A DNA stretch of 64,000 nt from Dehalococcoidia bacterium (GTDB taxonomy: Bacteria > Chloroflexota > Dehalococcoidia > E44-bin15), in NCBI GenBank assembly GCA_041649635.1, contig JBAZMV010000003.1, positions 186,001-250,000 on the forward strand, given 5' to 3'. Positions 16,177-24,780 of the stretch are shown one piece after another (position 1 is the stretch's first letter; every line of letters starts with the position of its first letter). The notes beneath the pieces were generated by a model that made no database searches, had not been told where the DNA came from, and saw only the letters and a list, made by a program, of their open reading frames with translations. The position numbers and the translations under genes were made by a program.

Positions 16177-16923
16177 TTAAACGAAATGCTCGCTTAGAAC
16201 AGCGGCTTCCTCCAACCCCCCACCGAAAGCCTTCCCCGCTTGCTTCAATTTCGTCGAATAGTCATAATCGGGCCAGAAGTGCGTAAGAATAAGTCGTTTA
16301 ACCCCAGCCCTCTTCGCCAGCCTGGCCGCATCGCCCGCAAGCATATGCCCCCACTCCCCGTCGTCACGCGAGCAGCGAGCGGCCTCGCACAGGAAAAGGT
16401 CCGCCCCCTTAGCTATCTCGGCCAGCTCGTCGCAAACTCCGCTGTCGGCGGAATAAACGAGCCTTTTCTTTCCCGATATCGCCATGGCGTATGCGGGTAT
16501 GTAATGCTTAACAGCAGCGAACTCGATGTTTAGCTTCCCGACCCGAATGCCACACTTTGGATCGTATTCCTCGACATCGAAATACTTCGAGAAAAAGTCC
16601 GGCGATTTATCGAACACGGAAACGTTTTTCAGTAGAGCCTTCTTCCCGCCGGGAGGCACGTACAACGCAGATTTAATATCTTCTCGCATAAGCCGCATCA
16701 ATGCGTATCGATAGGGGATAAGATCGTAGAAGTGGTCGGCGTGCAGGTGCGAGATTACTATGGCGTCGACTTTTTCTAAAGCAACGACTTTCTGCAGGTT
16801 GCTCAGTACGCCGGTGCCGCAATCGACCAGCAGATTCATCTTTCCCTCCCGCACCAGATATCCGGAACAGGCTCCATCCGGTCCGGGATAAGCGGCGCTG
16901 CAGCCGAGCACGGTAAGTCGCAC
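16177..16923 (-). CDS. Metallo-beta-lactamase-fold hydrolase (RNase Z/YhfI-like)
   Basis: 248 aa with the metal-binding motif HLHADH, the N-terminal LTVLGCSAAYPGP strand, the VYSADSG block and a C-terminal LTHFWP. It belongs to the RNase Z-like branch of MBL hydrolases. It lies 55 bases downstream of the cyclase gene and is probably in the same transcript. Some related enzymes are cyclic-nucleotide phosphodiesterases, so a role in removing the cyclase product is possible, but nothing in the sequence proves it. Confidence 0.8.
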   Translation of the reverse strand: MRLTVLGCSAAYPGPDGACSGYLVREGKMNLLVDCGTGVLSNLQKVVALEKVDAIVISHLHADHFYDLIPYRYALMRLMREDIKSALYVPPGGKKALLKNVSVFDKSPDFFSKYFDVEEYDPKCGIRVGKLNIEFAAVKHYIPAYAMAISGKKRLVYSADSGVCDELAEIAKGADLFLCEAARCSRDDGEWGHMLAGDAARLAKRAGVKRLILTHFWPDYDYSTKLKQAGKAFGGGLEEAAVLSEHFV

Positions 16924-16978
16924 GATGATCCTCCTGAAAGACGGTATAGGATGATGATATTATAACCGAAGTCCCGCA

Positions 16979-18832
16979 CTATTTTGCAGGAATTATCTGC
17001 CCCTCTTGTCCAAGCAACCTCACAACCTGATACACCTTCACCTGCTCGGCCTTGCCTTTAAAGCTCTGCGGCGGCAATTCCACCGCTTCGACGAACGTTT
17101 TCACCTGTTCGTAGGTCTGCGCACCGATCCATACCTGTCCGCCGGGCGTGCCGGAGCAGATGCGCGACGCCAGGTTCACGGTATCGCCTATGACAGTGTA
17201 TTCGGCGCGGCCCTCGGTGCCTATGCTGCCGGCCAGCGCCGGGCCGGTGTTGATGCCGATGCCGAACTGCACCGCGGGTTCATTGGCGCCGACGGCTATC
17301 TTGGCCGCCGCCTGCTGGGACTCGATGGCAGCCTTCACCGCAAGACGGCAATGCTCCGCCTGGTCCTCAGGCGTATTCCATACGGCCATGATGCTGTCGC
17401 CGGCGAATTTGTTGATCATCCCTCCATTTGCCAGAACGCAGTCGATTATGACGCCCAGGTAGCGGTTAAGAGTATCGACAACGGCCTCCGGCGTCATCTT
17501 CTCGCTCATGGCGGTGAAGCCCCTGATATCGGAGAAGAACACTGTTACCTCGCGCCGCACGCCGCCGAGCTTGAGGCGGTCGCTGTCGGCCATGTTGAGA
17601 ATCTCACGCGCCACCTGGGACGATACGTACTTGCCGAAGATATCTTTTGTCTCCCGCCTGTCCGCCTGCACCGAGGTTATGCGGCATATCAGCGCCGTTA
17701 TATAGACTATAGGTATCGCCAGCAGAGGATACAGCATATTCAAAATATGGCCGTAATCGAAGCTGAAGAATACGGCCAGGCCGTAAGCGATGAACAGTAG
17801 TATGCTGAGCAGTGCGCCCCAGCGCAGGTTAAGGAAGGGCAGGGCCAAGCCCAGTATGCCCACCAGCAATAATACGATAAGGAAGGTGTTAACCTTGCTC
17901 ATCTCCACCAGATAGAGCTGGTTCAGTATAGTATCCATGGCGTTGGCATGGATCTCCACCCCGTACATCTTCTCCGGGGATATGGGCGTTACCCAGGAGT
18001 CCGGATCTCCGGTTGCCGTCATGCCCACGAGCACCATCTTGAACTTGACCAGCTCGGGATCGAAGTTGCCCTGGATGATGTCGGCGTACGATATCATGGT
18101 ATATGTGCCGGGAGGCCCGGCATAATTGATGCGCATGCTCTTCGTGTCATCGACGAGAATGTCGCGGTCAAGCAGATGCATTACACCATTATCGACAGTG
18201 AATTCCGACGGCAGTTCCTGCCCGAAGTGTGTGTACATCACCGACATCATAAGCGCAGGATACGTGTCGCCCTCCGCTTCACAGATAACCAGCGGTATCT
18301 CGCGTACGATGCCGCCCTCGCCGATGAGCACACTGACATGCCCCGTCGCCACAGACGCATTCTCCAGCATCGCGGCCGGGTGGAGAACGTCCTGGAAGGT
18401 GATCTCATGGGTCGGCGAGCTTATCTGTCCATCCTCATCCCCGGCCACGGCGATGACAACGTTGCCGGCATCCGCCATAGCCTTAGCCAGCACCGAATCG
18501 TTGGCGGTCTCGCTTGCGAAGAGCACGTCATAGCCTATGACCATGGCCTTTGCATTGTCCAGGTTCTCTATTGCCTGGGCATGGAGCGAGCGGGGCCATT
18601 CCGCCAACCTGCCGTACTGATTCAATGTATCGTTATCTATAGCAGCTATAACGATATTGGGGGAGGGGTCCCTGGGGACGAAAAGCATATCACTGAGGCG
18701 ATACTGTATGCTGGAGAAAGGCTGGACGAAAAACGTAATAAGGGCAAAGGCGACGCCGATGCCCAGCGCTATCAGCACATGCCTGAACTGCCTGCGCCGC
18801 TTCCTGGTTAATCGCTTTAAAAAGGACGGCAT
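16979..18832 (-). CDS. CHASE2-domain class III adenylate/guanylate cyclase
   Basis: 617 aa membrane cyclase. There is one N-terminal transmembrane helix (about 18-38), an extracytoplasmic CHASE2 sensor (about 40-310), three further helices (about 313-385), and a cytoplasmic class III cyclase domain (about 425-600). Metal-binding Asp435 (FFSDIRGFT) and Asp479 (NKFAGDSIMAVW) are present. Lys475 and the Thr in EYTVIGDTVN point to ATP as substrate. It lies 20 bases after the FecR-domain gene, so the operon links surface lipoproteins to a cyclic-nucleotide signal. Confidence 0.93.
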   Translation of the reverse strand: MPSFLKRLTRKRRRQFRHVLIALGIGVAFALITFFVQPFSSIQYRLSDMLFVPRDPSPNIVIAAIDNDTLNQYGRLAEWPRSLHAQAIENLDNAKAMVIGYDVLFASETANDSVLAKAMADAGNVVIAVAGDEDGQISSPTHEITFQDVLHPAAMLENASVATGHVSVLIGEGGIVREIPLVICEAEGDTYPALMMSVMYTHFGQELPSEFTVDNGVMHLLDRDILVDDTKSMRINYAGPPGTYTMISYADIIQGNFDPELVKFKMVLVGMTATGDPDSWVTPISPEKMYGVEIHANAMDTILNQLYLVEMSKVNTFLIVLLLVGILGLALPFLNLRWGALLSILLFIAYGLAVFFSFDYGHILNMLYPLLAIPIVYITALICRITSVQADRRETKDIFGKYVSSQVAREILNMADSDRLKLGGVRREVTVFFSDIRGFTAMSEKMTPEAVVDTLNRYLGVIIDCVLANGGMINKFAGDSIMAVWNTPEDQAEHCRLAVKAAIESQQAAAKIAVGANEPAVQFGIGINTGPALAGSIGTEGRAEYTVIGDTVNLASRICSGTPGGQVWIGAQTYEQVKTFVEAVELPPQSFKGKAEQVKVYQVVRLLGQEGQIIPAK

Positions 18833-18852
18833 CGGACTAACTTAAGCTATCT

Positions 18853-19797
18853 TTACGTACTCGGCGGCGGTGTGTAAGTTGGTGTCGGCTCCGGGCAGTA
18901 GCATTGCCCAGTGTAACCGTTCAGGATAGTTACTAATATGTTTTGAAAAATTGATAATAACGGCGTCCCCTCTCCCTCTATATACACACCCTGGTATGCA
19001 ACCCAATAACATGGTGACAGGCAACAACACGGGCAGACGCAGGAACCTTCCTCCCAACACTCGGGCGGACAGTAAGACCCGCCGCCACCATCGCCACCCT
19101 GCCATGGGTCATCTGCCGGGTCGGTGTAGAACGGCTGGCCCGGGATACCGCCCGCCTCGCAACAACTCATCATCCCTTCAGCTATAGCCACAGCGACCCC
19201 CATGCCGGTAAAGACCGCAGAATGCTCTTCTGTATCTTCCTCATCAACAACCTCGGTGCATGTACGACCATATAGGCCTACTTGAATCTTCTCGATTGTG
19301 CCTCTCACCACCGCCGAGCCTGCGGGCGTCTCAACCTCATATGTAGATGAGGAATCAACAAGGTTTTGCACACGGTTGATAGTGCTTCCTATAACTTGAT
19401 TGATGCGTACGGTCGTAGAGCCTCCTGAATTCTCACTGAGCTCCTCGATCGATATATCTGTATCAGCCTCCACTTCCATCACACTGCCGTCGAAGAACGT
19501 AATCAGTACGTATCCATCGCTGCCGGTCTTCAGCCCGTCTCCCGTCCATATCTTCATCCCATCCGTAGCAGCCGCCCATGCGGAAATCCCGCTTCTGAGA
19601 ACCTGCACATCCCCTGCGATATCGGACAGGGTGCCCGACTCTCCGGCAGGCGTCGTAGCTGTTGGAGAAGATGTGGCCGTGGGAACGGGCGTGGGCGTCG
19701 CTTGCTGCTCCCCACCCTTGCCGCAGCCGATAGCCGCCGCCACAATAAGCACCGCAAGCATTACTGAAAGCCACTTGAATATCGATGCGTTCTTCAT
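18853..19797 (-). CDS. FecR-domain lipoprotein
   Basis: 314 aa. The lipoprotein signal (LAVLIVAAAIGC) and a Pro/Thr linker lead into a FecR domain (about residues 55-180: GTLSDIAGDVQVLR, GDGLKTGSDGYVLITFFDGS, YEVETPAGSAVVRG). The C-terminal third is Cys-rich (CPPECWEEGSCVCPCCCLSPC) with a hydrophobic stretch near LLSIFQNILVTIL. It is paralogous to the next gene upstream. Adjacent CHASE2 cyclases and FecR proteins recur in other genomes, which supports a functional pair. Confidence 0.85.
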   Translation of the reverse strand: MKNASIFKWLSVMLAVLIVAAAIGCGKGGEQQATPTPVPTATSSPTATTPAGESGTLSDIAGDVQVLRSGISAWAAATDGMKIWTGDGLKTGSDGYVLITFFDGSVMEVEADTDISIEELSENSGGSTTVRINQVIGSTINRVQNLVDSSSTYEVETPAGSAVVRGTIEKIQVGLYGRTCTEVVDEEDTEEHSAVFTGMGVAVAIAEGMMSCCEAGGIPGQPFYTDPADDPWQGGDGGGGSYCPPECWEEGSCVCPCCCLSPCYWVAYQGVYIEGEGTPLLSIFQNILVTILNGYTGQCYCPEPTPTYTPPPST

Positions 19798-19884
19798 AAT
19801 ACAATCCTCTTACTTATAAAATCTCAAAGCCGCTTAATCGAGAACTATATTAAAATTACTTATAACAATTGTCAATCGGCTTCA

Positions 19885-20754
19885 CTATTCCGCACAATCC
19901 CCATAGTCATAGCTGCAAGCTTCGGTATAGCATGCTTCGTCGCAATTACCGTCCCCTATCATGTATTCATAGCAGCCGGGCGAGCATTCCTGCATAGGTG
20001 TAGGCGTCGGAGTTGTATACACGTAACAGCCGTAACCGTAACAACTGCCGCCACCGCCGCCGGTGAAGTTGGCGGGGTTATCATCCGGATCGGTCCAGAA
20101 GGGATTGCCGGGGACGCCGCCCTCCCAACAGCAGGCCGTCTTCCCCTCGGGGATTTCCACCGTCTCCCCGTTATTGCTGAAGTCCACAAAATGCTGCCCC
20201 TCCTCATTGAAGGTGCTGACACAGGTATGGATTATGCCACCGTCACGCTCCACATTATTGCGGAAGGTCGTGCCCCGCACCGCCGCAGTCCCTGCCGGCG
20301 TTTCCACTTCGTATTTCGACGATGAGTCGATGATGTTCTCCACGCGGTTGAGAGTGCTGCCAATCGTCTGGTGGATGCGGACGGTCGTCGAGCCCCCCGA
20401 CGCGACACTCAGTTCCTCGACCGATATTTCGGTATCTGCCTCAACTTCCATCACGCTGCCATCGAAGAATGTGATGAGCACATAGCCGTCGTCACCTGTT
20501 TGTAAGCTGTCGCCCGTTCCGATTTTCATACCCGACGTCGCCTCGATCCAAGAATTCGACCCGTATCTGAGCACCTGAACATCCCCTGCGATATCGGAGA
20601 GCGTACCGGTTTCTCCCGTCTGCGTGATCGCGGTCGCCGTCGGCATCGGGGTGGGTGTAGCCTCTTCTCCTCCATTGCCGCAGCCGACTAATGGGATCAT
20701 AGCCGCCATGATAAGAATTAATGAGAGCGATACGAAAGTCTTTATATATTTCAT
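19885..20754 (-). CDS. FecR-domain lipoprotein with C-terminal LNR module
   Basis: 289 aa. It has a lipoprotein signal (LILIMAAMIPLVGC), a short Thr/Pro linker, a FecR domain (about 48-170, very close to the neighbouring paralogue) and a C-terminal Cys module: CSPGC, GDGNCDEAC, YTEAC, SYDYGDC. All six cysteines of the Lin-12/Notch repeat are present. The same kind of module ends the small lipoprotein at 15766. It is the first gene of the leftward operon with the second FecR gene, the cyclase and the MBL hydrolase. Confidence 0.85.
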   Translation of the reverse strand: MKYIKTFVSLSLILIMAAMIPLVGCGNGGEEATPTPMPTATAITQTGETGTLSDIAGDVQVLRYGSNSWIEATSGMKIGTGDSLQTGDDGYVLITFFDGSVMEVEADTEISVEELSVASGGSTTVRIHQTIGSTLNRVENIIDSSSKYEVETPAGTAAVRGTTFRNNVERDGGIIHTCVSTFNEEGQHFVDFSNNGETVEIPEGKTACCWEGGVPGNPFWTDPDDNPANFTGGGGGSCYGYGCYVYTTPTPTPMQECSPGCYEYMIGDGNCDEACYTEACSYDYGDCAE

Positions 20755-20850
20755 TCGATTACATATTACTCCGATAAGAACATACCGGAATTCATATTAG
20801 AATGAGCGCCATCGCTTGTCAAACTTAGGCTGCGACGTCTGGAGACCGAC

Positions 20851-20960
20851 GAAAAAGAGGTGCAGGAGATTTCTCTCCTGATGGGGGAACTGGGGGTGCC
20901 CCCCAGCTTTAAAACTCCCCCAAGACTGGGGGATAAAGGGTGTTGATTAGGACTTTTTCA
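20851..20960. repeat. Dispersed palindromic repeat, family A copy 1
   Basis: Starts GAAAAAGAGGTG and contains three hairpins in a row: CAGGAGA/TCTCCTG, CTGGGGG/CCCCCAG, and TCCCCC/GGGGGA. It ends ...GGGTGTTGATTAGG. Related copies lie near 28191, 42831, 48841 and 50521. Confidence 0.75.
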
Positions 20961-21035
20961 GCAGTCTGTTCTGAAAACACTCGTTGACACCGTATCGCGC
21001 ATGAAGTATCCTCTCACGAGGAGGTACAAAAGAAC

Positions 21036-21521
21036 ATGAAGAAATACGCTGCTCCCCCCGCCATGACCATCGATCCCAAGAATAGCTACACCGCCACCAT
21101 AGAGACATCGGCCGGCACGCTGGTGCTGGATTTGTTCGCCGCGGACGCGCCCATGACCGTGAACAACTTCGTTTTCCTGGCCCGTGAAGGCTTTTACGAC
21201 GGAACGACTTTCCACCGCGTCATCGCCGACTTCATGGCGCAGGGCGGGGACCCGACAGGCACTGGCAGCGGCGGCCCGGGCTACCAGTTCGCCGACGAGT
21301 TCAACGCCAAGCTCAAGCACACCACGGGCGCGCTGTCCATGGCCAACGCCGGGCCCGGCACCAACGGCAGCCAGTTCTTCATATGCTACGGGCCTCAGCC
21401 GCACCTCAACGGCAGGCACAGTGTCTTCGGTTTGCTGGTAGAGGGCATGGACGTCCTCAAGAAGCTCAAGAACGGCTCCAAGATAATCAGCGTCACCATA
21501 AAGGAAGAGCCGAAGAAATAA
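21036..21521 (+). CDS. Peptidyl-prolyl cis-trans isomerase, cyclophilin type
   Basis: 161 aa cytoplasmic cyclophilin without a signal peptide. Active-site motifs are visible: FHRVI, FMAQGGDPTGTG, NGSQFFI, and HLNGRHSVFG. In the last, the usual Trp-type position reads His as in many short bacterial forms. It catalyses proline isomerisation in protein folding. The ribosome site GAGGAGG lies about a dozen bases before the ATG. It is a single gene between two repeat-rich spacers. Confidence 0.93.
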   Translation: MKKYAAPPAMTIDPKNSYTATIETSAGTLVLDLFAADAPMTVNNFVFLAREGFYDGTTFHRVIADFMAQGGDPTGTGSGGPGYQFADEFNAKLKHTTGALSMANAGPGTNGSQFFICYGPQPHLNGRHSVFGLLVEGMDVLKKLKNGSKIISVTIKEEPKK

Positions 21522-21559
21522 GTTATCGATTCAATGTAGGGGCGAGGTCGTCTCGCCCT

Positions 21560-21698
21560 TTGTCATTCTGAAGAAGTCCTTCCACAGGTCGAATTTCGTG
21601 GAAGGACGACTGAAGAATCTCGTCTTTCCCCAATCCACCAGACACGAGATTCTTCGTCCTTCCAATAAATCCCGGCATGGAAGGACTCAGAATGACAA
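21560..21698. repeat. 139-bp nested palindromic intergenic repeat
   Basis: The ends TTGTCATTCTGA (21560-21571) and TCAGAATGACAA (21687-21698) are exact inverted repeats. Inside, GTCCTTCCA/TGGAAGGAC and GAAGAATCTCGT/ACGAGATTCTTC also pair. The structure is miniature-element-like and has no coding capacity. Confidence 0.75.
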
Positions 21699-21711
21699 TT
21701 CGTGTTTTTGC

Positions 21712-21741
21712 TTGACACCCCATGTGTCGATACACTACGAT
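21712..21741 (+). promoter_or_regulatory. Candidate promoter for the thioesterase gene
   Basis: TTGACA (21712-21717) and TACGAT (21736-21741) with an 18-base spacer, 32 bases before the ATG. Confidence 0.55.
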
Positions 21742-21773
21742 AACTCAACACAGCTCGACCCTAAGGAGATTTA

Positions 21774-22253
21774 ATGCAAGGTAAGACCGTCAAAGAAACC
21801 GCCCTCGTTTTCTCGCACTTCGTCACGCCGCAGGACGCCAACTACTACGGCAACGTCCACGGCGGCGTCATCATGAGGATGATAGACGATTGCGGCGGCG
21901 TGGTTGCCGCGCGGCACTCGCACGCCAACACGGTGACGGCCTCGGTCGACAGGATCGATTTCCACAATCCGGCGTTCATCGGCGAGATACTTACCTTCAA
22001 GGCCGCACTGAATTTCGTGGGCAGGACATCGATGGAGGTCGGCGTCAGTGTCGAGACGGAGAATGTCATGACCGGCGAGAAGCGCCACATCGCATCCGCG
22101 TATCTGACATATGTCGCGCTGGACAAAGAGCGCAAGCCGGTGGAGGTGCCGCCCGTAATCCCTGAAACCGACGTGGAAAAGCGGCGCCACGAGCAGGCCG
22201 CCAGCAGGAGAGAGCTGCGCCTGGCCGAGAAGAAGCGCGAGCGCGGGGACTAG
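21774..22253 (+). CDS. Acyl-CoA thioesterase, hotdog fold
   Basis: 159 aa of the BACH/YciA group that hydrolyses acyl-CoA. Signature parts are NYYGNVHGGVIMRMIDDCGGVVAARH near the N-terminus, VTASVDRIDFHNPAFIGEIL, and MEVGVSVETENV. The C-terminal 30 residues form a charged helix (EKRRHEQAASRRELRLAEKKRERG). TAAGGAG precedes the ATG. Substrate chain length cannot be told from sequence. Confidence 0.9.
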   Translation: MQGKTVKETALVFSHFVTPQDANYYGNVHGGVIMRMIDDCGGVVAARHSHANTVTASVDRIDFHNPAFIGEILTFKAALNFVGRTSMEVGVSVETENVMTGEKRHIASAYLTYVALDKERKPVEVPPVIPETDVEKRRHEQAASRRELRLAEKKRERGD

Positions 22254-22297
22254 TTAACGCATCGATAATGTAATTCCAAAGAGCCGACATCGACCAT

Positions 22298-22326
22298 TTG
22301 CCTTTCAAATCAGATTTTCTTACACT
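22298..22326 (+). promoter_or_regulatory. Candidate promoter giving a leaderless CPBP transcript
   Basis: TTGCCT (22298-22303) and TACACT (22321-22326) have a 17-base spacer. The ATG at 22333 begins six bases after the -10, at the expected +1. No ribosome site is seen. Confidence 0.5.
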
Positions 22327-22332
22327 ATCCTC

Positions 22333-22974
22333 ATGCATCCGCTTAAAGAAGAGCTCGCCGAGATCGGACGTTCTCTCAAGCGCAACAGCAGTGAGACGAT
22401 CATCGTCGCCTCCGCCGTTCTGTTCCTCTGCCTGGAACGGTACCACCCTATCGAACCGGAATGGCTCAGCACCTTCATCTACTGCGCCGTCTGCCCGATA
22501 GCGGTAATCTTCATAATCCTGCGCAAGAACCCCCTCGACTTCGGCCTCAGGCTGGGCATCCCCCGCATATGGGGTCTGCACGTGGGCGTGATCTGCCTGA
22601 TAGCAGCGATTGTTCTGTTCGCGTCCTCTTTCAGTTCCTCACTGCAGAGTTTTTACCAAGCCGCCGACTTCGATTTCCTGAAATACTTCTGGACAAGCTG
22701 TATCAGCCTGTTCGCGTGGGAGTTCATCTACCGCGGCTACCTGCTGTTCGGGCTCAAGGACAAGCTCAAAGAGGGCGCTATCCTGTTGCAGATGGTTCCG
22801 TTCGCGCTGATGCACCTAGGCAAGCCGGAGCTGGAGACGATAAGCACCATATTCACCGGGATTATCTTCGGCTACGTCGTCTACCGGGGCAAGTCCTTCT
22901 GGCCCGCCTTCATCATCCACCTGTTCATAAACATCTTTTTCGTGGGTTTGATAAATCTCAGATATCCGCTGTAG
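22333..22974 (+). CDS. CPBP-family intramembrane protease
   Basis: 213 aa with about six hydrophobic helices. The active-site region reads WEFIYRGYLLFGL: the usual EExxxR has Trp at the first Glu but keeps Glu and Arg. The FALMHLG and HLFINIFF motifs supply the two His positions. The family cleaves prenylated or other membrane proteins; the substrate here is unknown. Its start lies just after a -10 box, suggesting leaderless translation. Confidence 0.85.
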   Translation: MHPLKEELAEIGRSLKRNSSETIIVASAVLFLCLERYHPIEPEWLSTFIYCAVCPIAVIFIILRKNPLDFGLRLGIPRIWGLHVGVICLIAAIVLFASSFSSSLQSFYQAADFDFLKYFWTSCISLFAWEFIYRGYLLFGLKDKLKEGAILLQMVPFALMHLGKPELETISTIFTGIIFGYVVYRGKSFWPAFIIHLFINIFFVGLINLRYPL

Positions 22975-23076
22975 GCCCGATTACTCTAGCCAATACCAGA
23001 TTTCATGTTCATCAAATGCACAATCGCGAGTCTTTTATGAAACCTCTAAAGGGAGCATTTCTAACTTTCAAACGTC

Positions 23077-23085
23077 TGATATAAT
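23077..23085 (+). promoter_or_regulatory. Extended -10 promoter of the lipoprotein pair
   Basis: TGATATAAT at 23077-23085 is an extended -10 (TGnTATAAT), 33 bases before the ATG at 23119. No clear -35. Confidence 0.5.
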
Positions 23086-23118
23086 ATACCCATTAATAAA
23101 CATCAGGAAAATTGTATT

Positions 23119-23691
23119 ATGTTACACGCACTTAAAAGCTCGGCCACAGCGAAGATTGCGCTTATTACACTGCTCGCGATTAGCTTTATCTCGGTAGGCT
23201 GCTCGAACGCCTGTAACCCGGCGACGGCTGAAATAGAGAGCTTAAAACCTATGGTTTCCAATATAACAGTTGGCTACGAGGACGGCACAACTATAGAGTT
23301 GACCCCGGATTCCGCACATTTTGACGAGGTCTGCGATGAAGCTCTCCGCATTGCATTGTCAATCAACAGTCAGTGCCGTTGCGTGTCTAACTTACAAACG
23401 GTCGAGCAACTCTCTGAAACTAACCAAGCTTTTATATACGTTTTCTTCTCGCAATCTGTAGATATAACGACCTGCATCTCCGTCGACGAGGAAGGACAAG
23501 AGTATATCACGACGAGCGAAGATGGCTATCGAATTATCTCGACGACCGTGATGGTTATATTACCGAATGAAAGTCTTCCCGAGATATGGGCGAGCTGCAA
23601 CGAAACAGAAGATTTAGGAATTATCTGCGGCTGTTGGGGAAGCGCCAGGTCTGTGAACACAATTAACGACTTGATCAATGACCTTAGATAG
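23119..23691 (+). CDS. Lipoprotein of unknown function (tandem copy 1)
   Basis: 190 aa, not recognised. The signal peptide ends in a lipobox (LLAISFISVGC). The mature part contains TAEIESLKPMVSNITVGYEDGTTIELTPDSAHFDEVCDEALRIALSIN and eight or so cysteines or acidic residues with no known motif. It is a tandem duplicate of the next gene: the two share long identical stretches at the protein and DNA level, including the last ten codons. Probably exported and membrane-anchored. Confidence 0.75.
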   Translation: MLHALKSSATAKIALITLLAISFISVGCSNACNPATAEIESLKPMVSNITVGYEDGTTIELTPDSAHFDEVCDEALRIALSINSQCRCVSNLQTVEQLSETNQAFIYVFFSQSVDITTCISVDEEGQEYITTSEDGYRIISTTVMVILPNESLPEIWASCNETEDLGIICGCWGSARSVNTINDLINDLR

Positions 23692-23738
23692 CGCGGATCG
23701 ACTAGATATAGTAAGTGGCAAGAAGGGAGAATTACACC

Positions 23739-24299
23739 ATGATAGACACAATTAAGCGTCGAATCATAACTGCCCTCACAATTATTACTCTGCTTGCTGT
23801 CAGCTTCACTTCAATAGGCTGCTCGGATTCCTGCAACCCGACGACGGCTGAAATAGATAACTTAAAACCGATGGTTTCCGGTATAACAGTTGGCTACGAA
23901 GACGGCGCAACTATAGAGTTGACCCCGGATTCCGCACATTTCAACGATGTTTGCGACGAAGCGCTGCGCATCGCGTTGTCAATCAACATACACTACAGTG
24001 GTCTGCAAACAGTCGAACAACTTTACGAAGCCCACCGTAAGTTCGTATACGTTTCATTTGCACAACCCGTCGAGATAACGACCTGTATCATAGTCCCTGA
24101 GGAGGAAAGAGATCATATCACGACCAACGAGGACGGATATCGAATCATAACTCCGACCGAACTGGTAATACTGCCGCAGGGAACCACTCCTGAGATATGC
24201 CTGCCTGAGATATGGGCGTGTGCAGAAAACGTTTGTGGTATGTGGGATAGCGCCAGGGCTATGGACACAATTAACGACTTAATCGATGACCTTAGATAG
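23739..24299 (+). CDS. Lipoprotein of unknown function (tandem copy 2)
   Basis: 186 aa from the ATG at 23739, eight bases after AAGAAGGGAG. An in-frame GTG 24 bases upstream overlaps that site and is less likely. Lipobox LAVSFTSIGC. It is paralogous to the preceding gene across its length, with the main differences in a central Cys-rich loop that this copy lacks (QCRC is replaced by HYSG) and in a longer loop before the C-terminus (QGTTPEICLPEIWAC). Function unknown. Confidence 0.75.
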   Translation: MIDTIKRRIITALTIITLLAVSFTSIGCSDSCNPTTAEIDNLKPMVSGITVGYEDGATIELTPDSAHFNDVCDEALRIALSINIHYSGLQTVEQLYEAHRKFVYVSFAQPVEITTCIIVPEEERDHITTNEDGYRIITPTELVILPQGTTPEICLPEIWACAENVCGMWDSARAMDTINDLIDDLR

Positions 24300-24447
24300 T
24301 TCAGTATAAACGGCAGAACAAGCTGCAAGAAACGGGCTACTCCCCCATCTCCCCACACCACCGTCGCATAACAAGTGTGTATTAACCATTGCCTATATAA
24401 GATAATTCTAATGCATTTTTATAATAATATTAAGCTATATTATTATG

Positions 24448-24477
24448 TTGACATTGTTCATATATATATGCTATGCT
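24448..24477 (+). promoter_or_regulatory. Candidate promoter upstream of the c-di-GMP riboswitch
   Basis: TTGACA (24448-24453) and TATGCT (24472-24477) with an 18-base spacer, about 80 bases before the aptamer, in an AT-rich stretch. Confidence 0.55.
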
Positions 24478-24555
24478 TGGCCCCACTTGATGCTCATCAT
24501 ATCCTCCATGTTTCTTAAACTATAGACTGTAATATATTATTAATATTACCCATAG

Positions 24556-24640
24556 GACGAGAAGGGCAAACCCTCTGCAAGGAGGGGACGCAAAGCCACA
24601 GATCCCAATATCACGCGTACGGGATAGCTGGGCTGCCGTA
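24556..24640 (+). ncRNA. Cyclic di-GMP-I (GEMM) riboswitch
   Basis: All core elements are visible in order: GGGCAAACC, a hairpin arm CCTC/GGAGG, GGGACGCAAAGCCAC, the second arm GATCCC/GGGAT, and GGGATAGCTGGGCTGCCG. This is the class I c-di-GMP aptamer consensus. A terminator follows within 20 bases, so control is by premature termination. Confidence 0.92.
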
Positions 24641-24657
24641 TATATAATATGGACTGG

Positions 24658-24686
24658 GCCTTTCTCAATCGAGAAGGGCTTTTTTC
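24658..24686 (+). terminator. Riboswitch expression-platform terminator
   Basis: GCCTTTCTC (24658-24666) pairs with GAGAAGGGC (24671-24679) around AATC, followed by a run of six T. It sits between the aptamer and the GTG-started gene at 24781. Confidence 0.88.
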
Positions 24687-24780
24687 TTGTCCACTCATGA
24701 AAGGAGGTATAGCACAGACAGATAACGTCAGACATAGCTTTCGTATGCCAATAAAAACATAGTGATTAAGGAGTTTATCA

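Noticed and set aside
17006..18811. Long + strand frames opposite the CHASE2 cyclase
   Set aside because: Shadows of a well-supported gene in high G+C codons; Arg/His-rich with no motif.
24698..24763. 21-codon frame (MKGGIAQTDNVRHSFRMPIKT) between the riboswitch terminator and the repeat-protein gene
   Set aside because: No ribosome site of its own and no support beyond an ATG; not reported as a gene.
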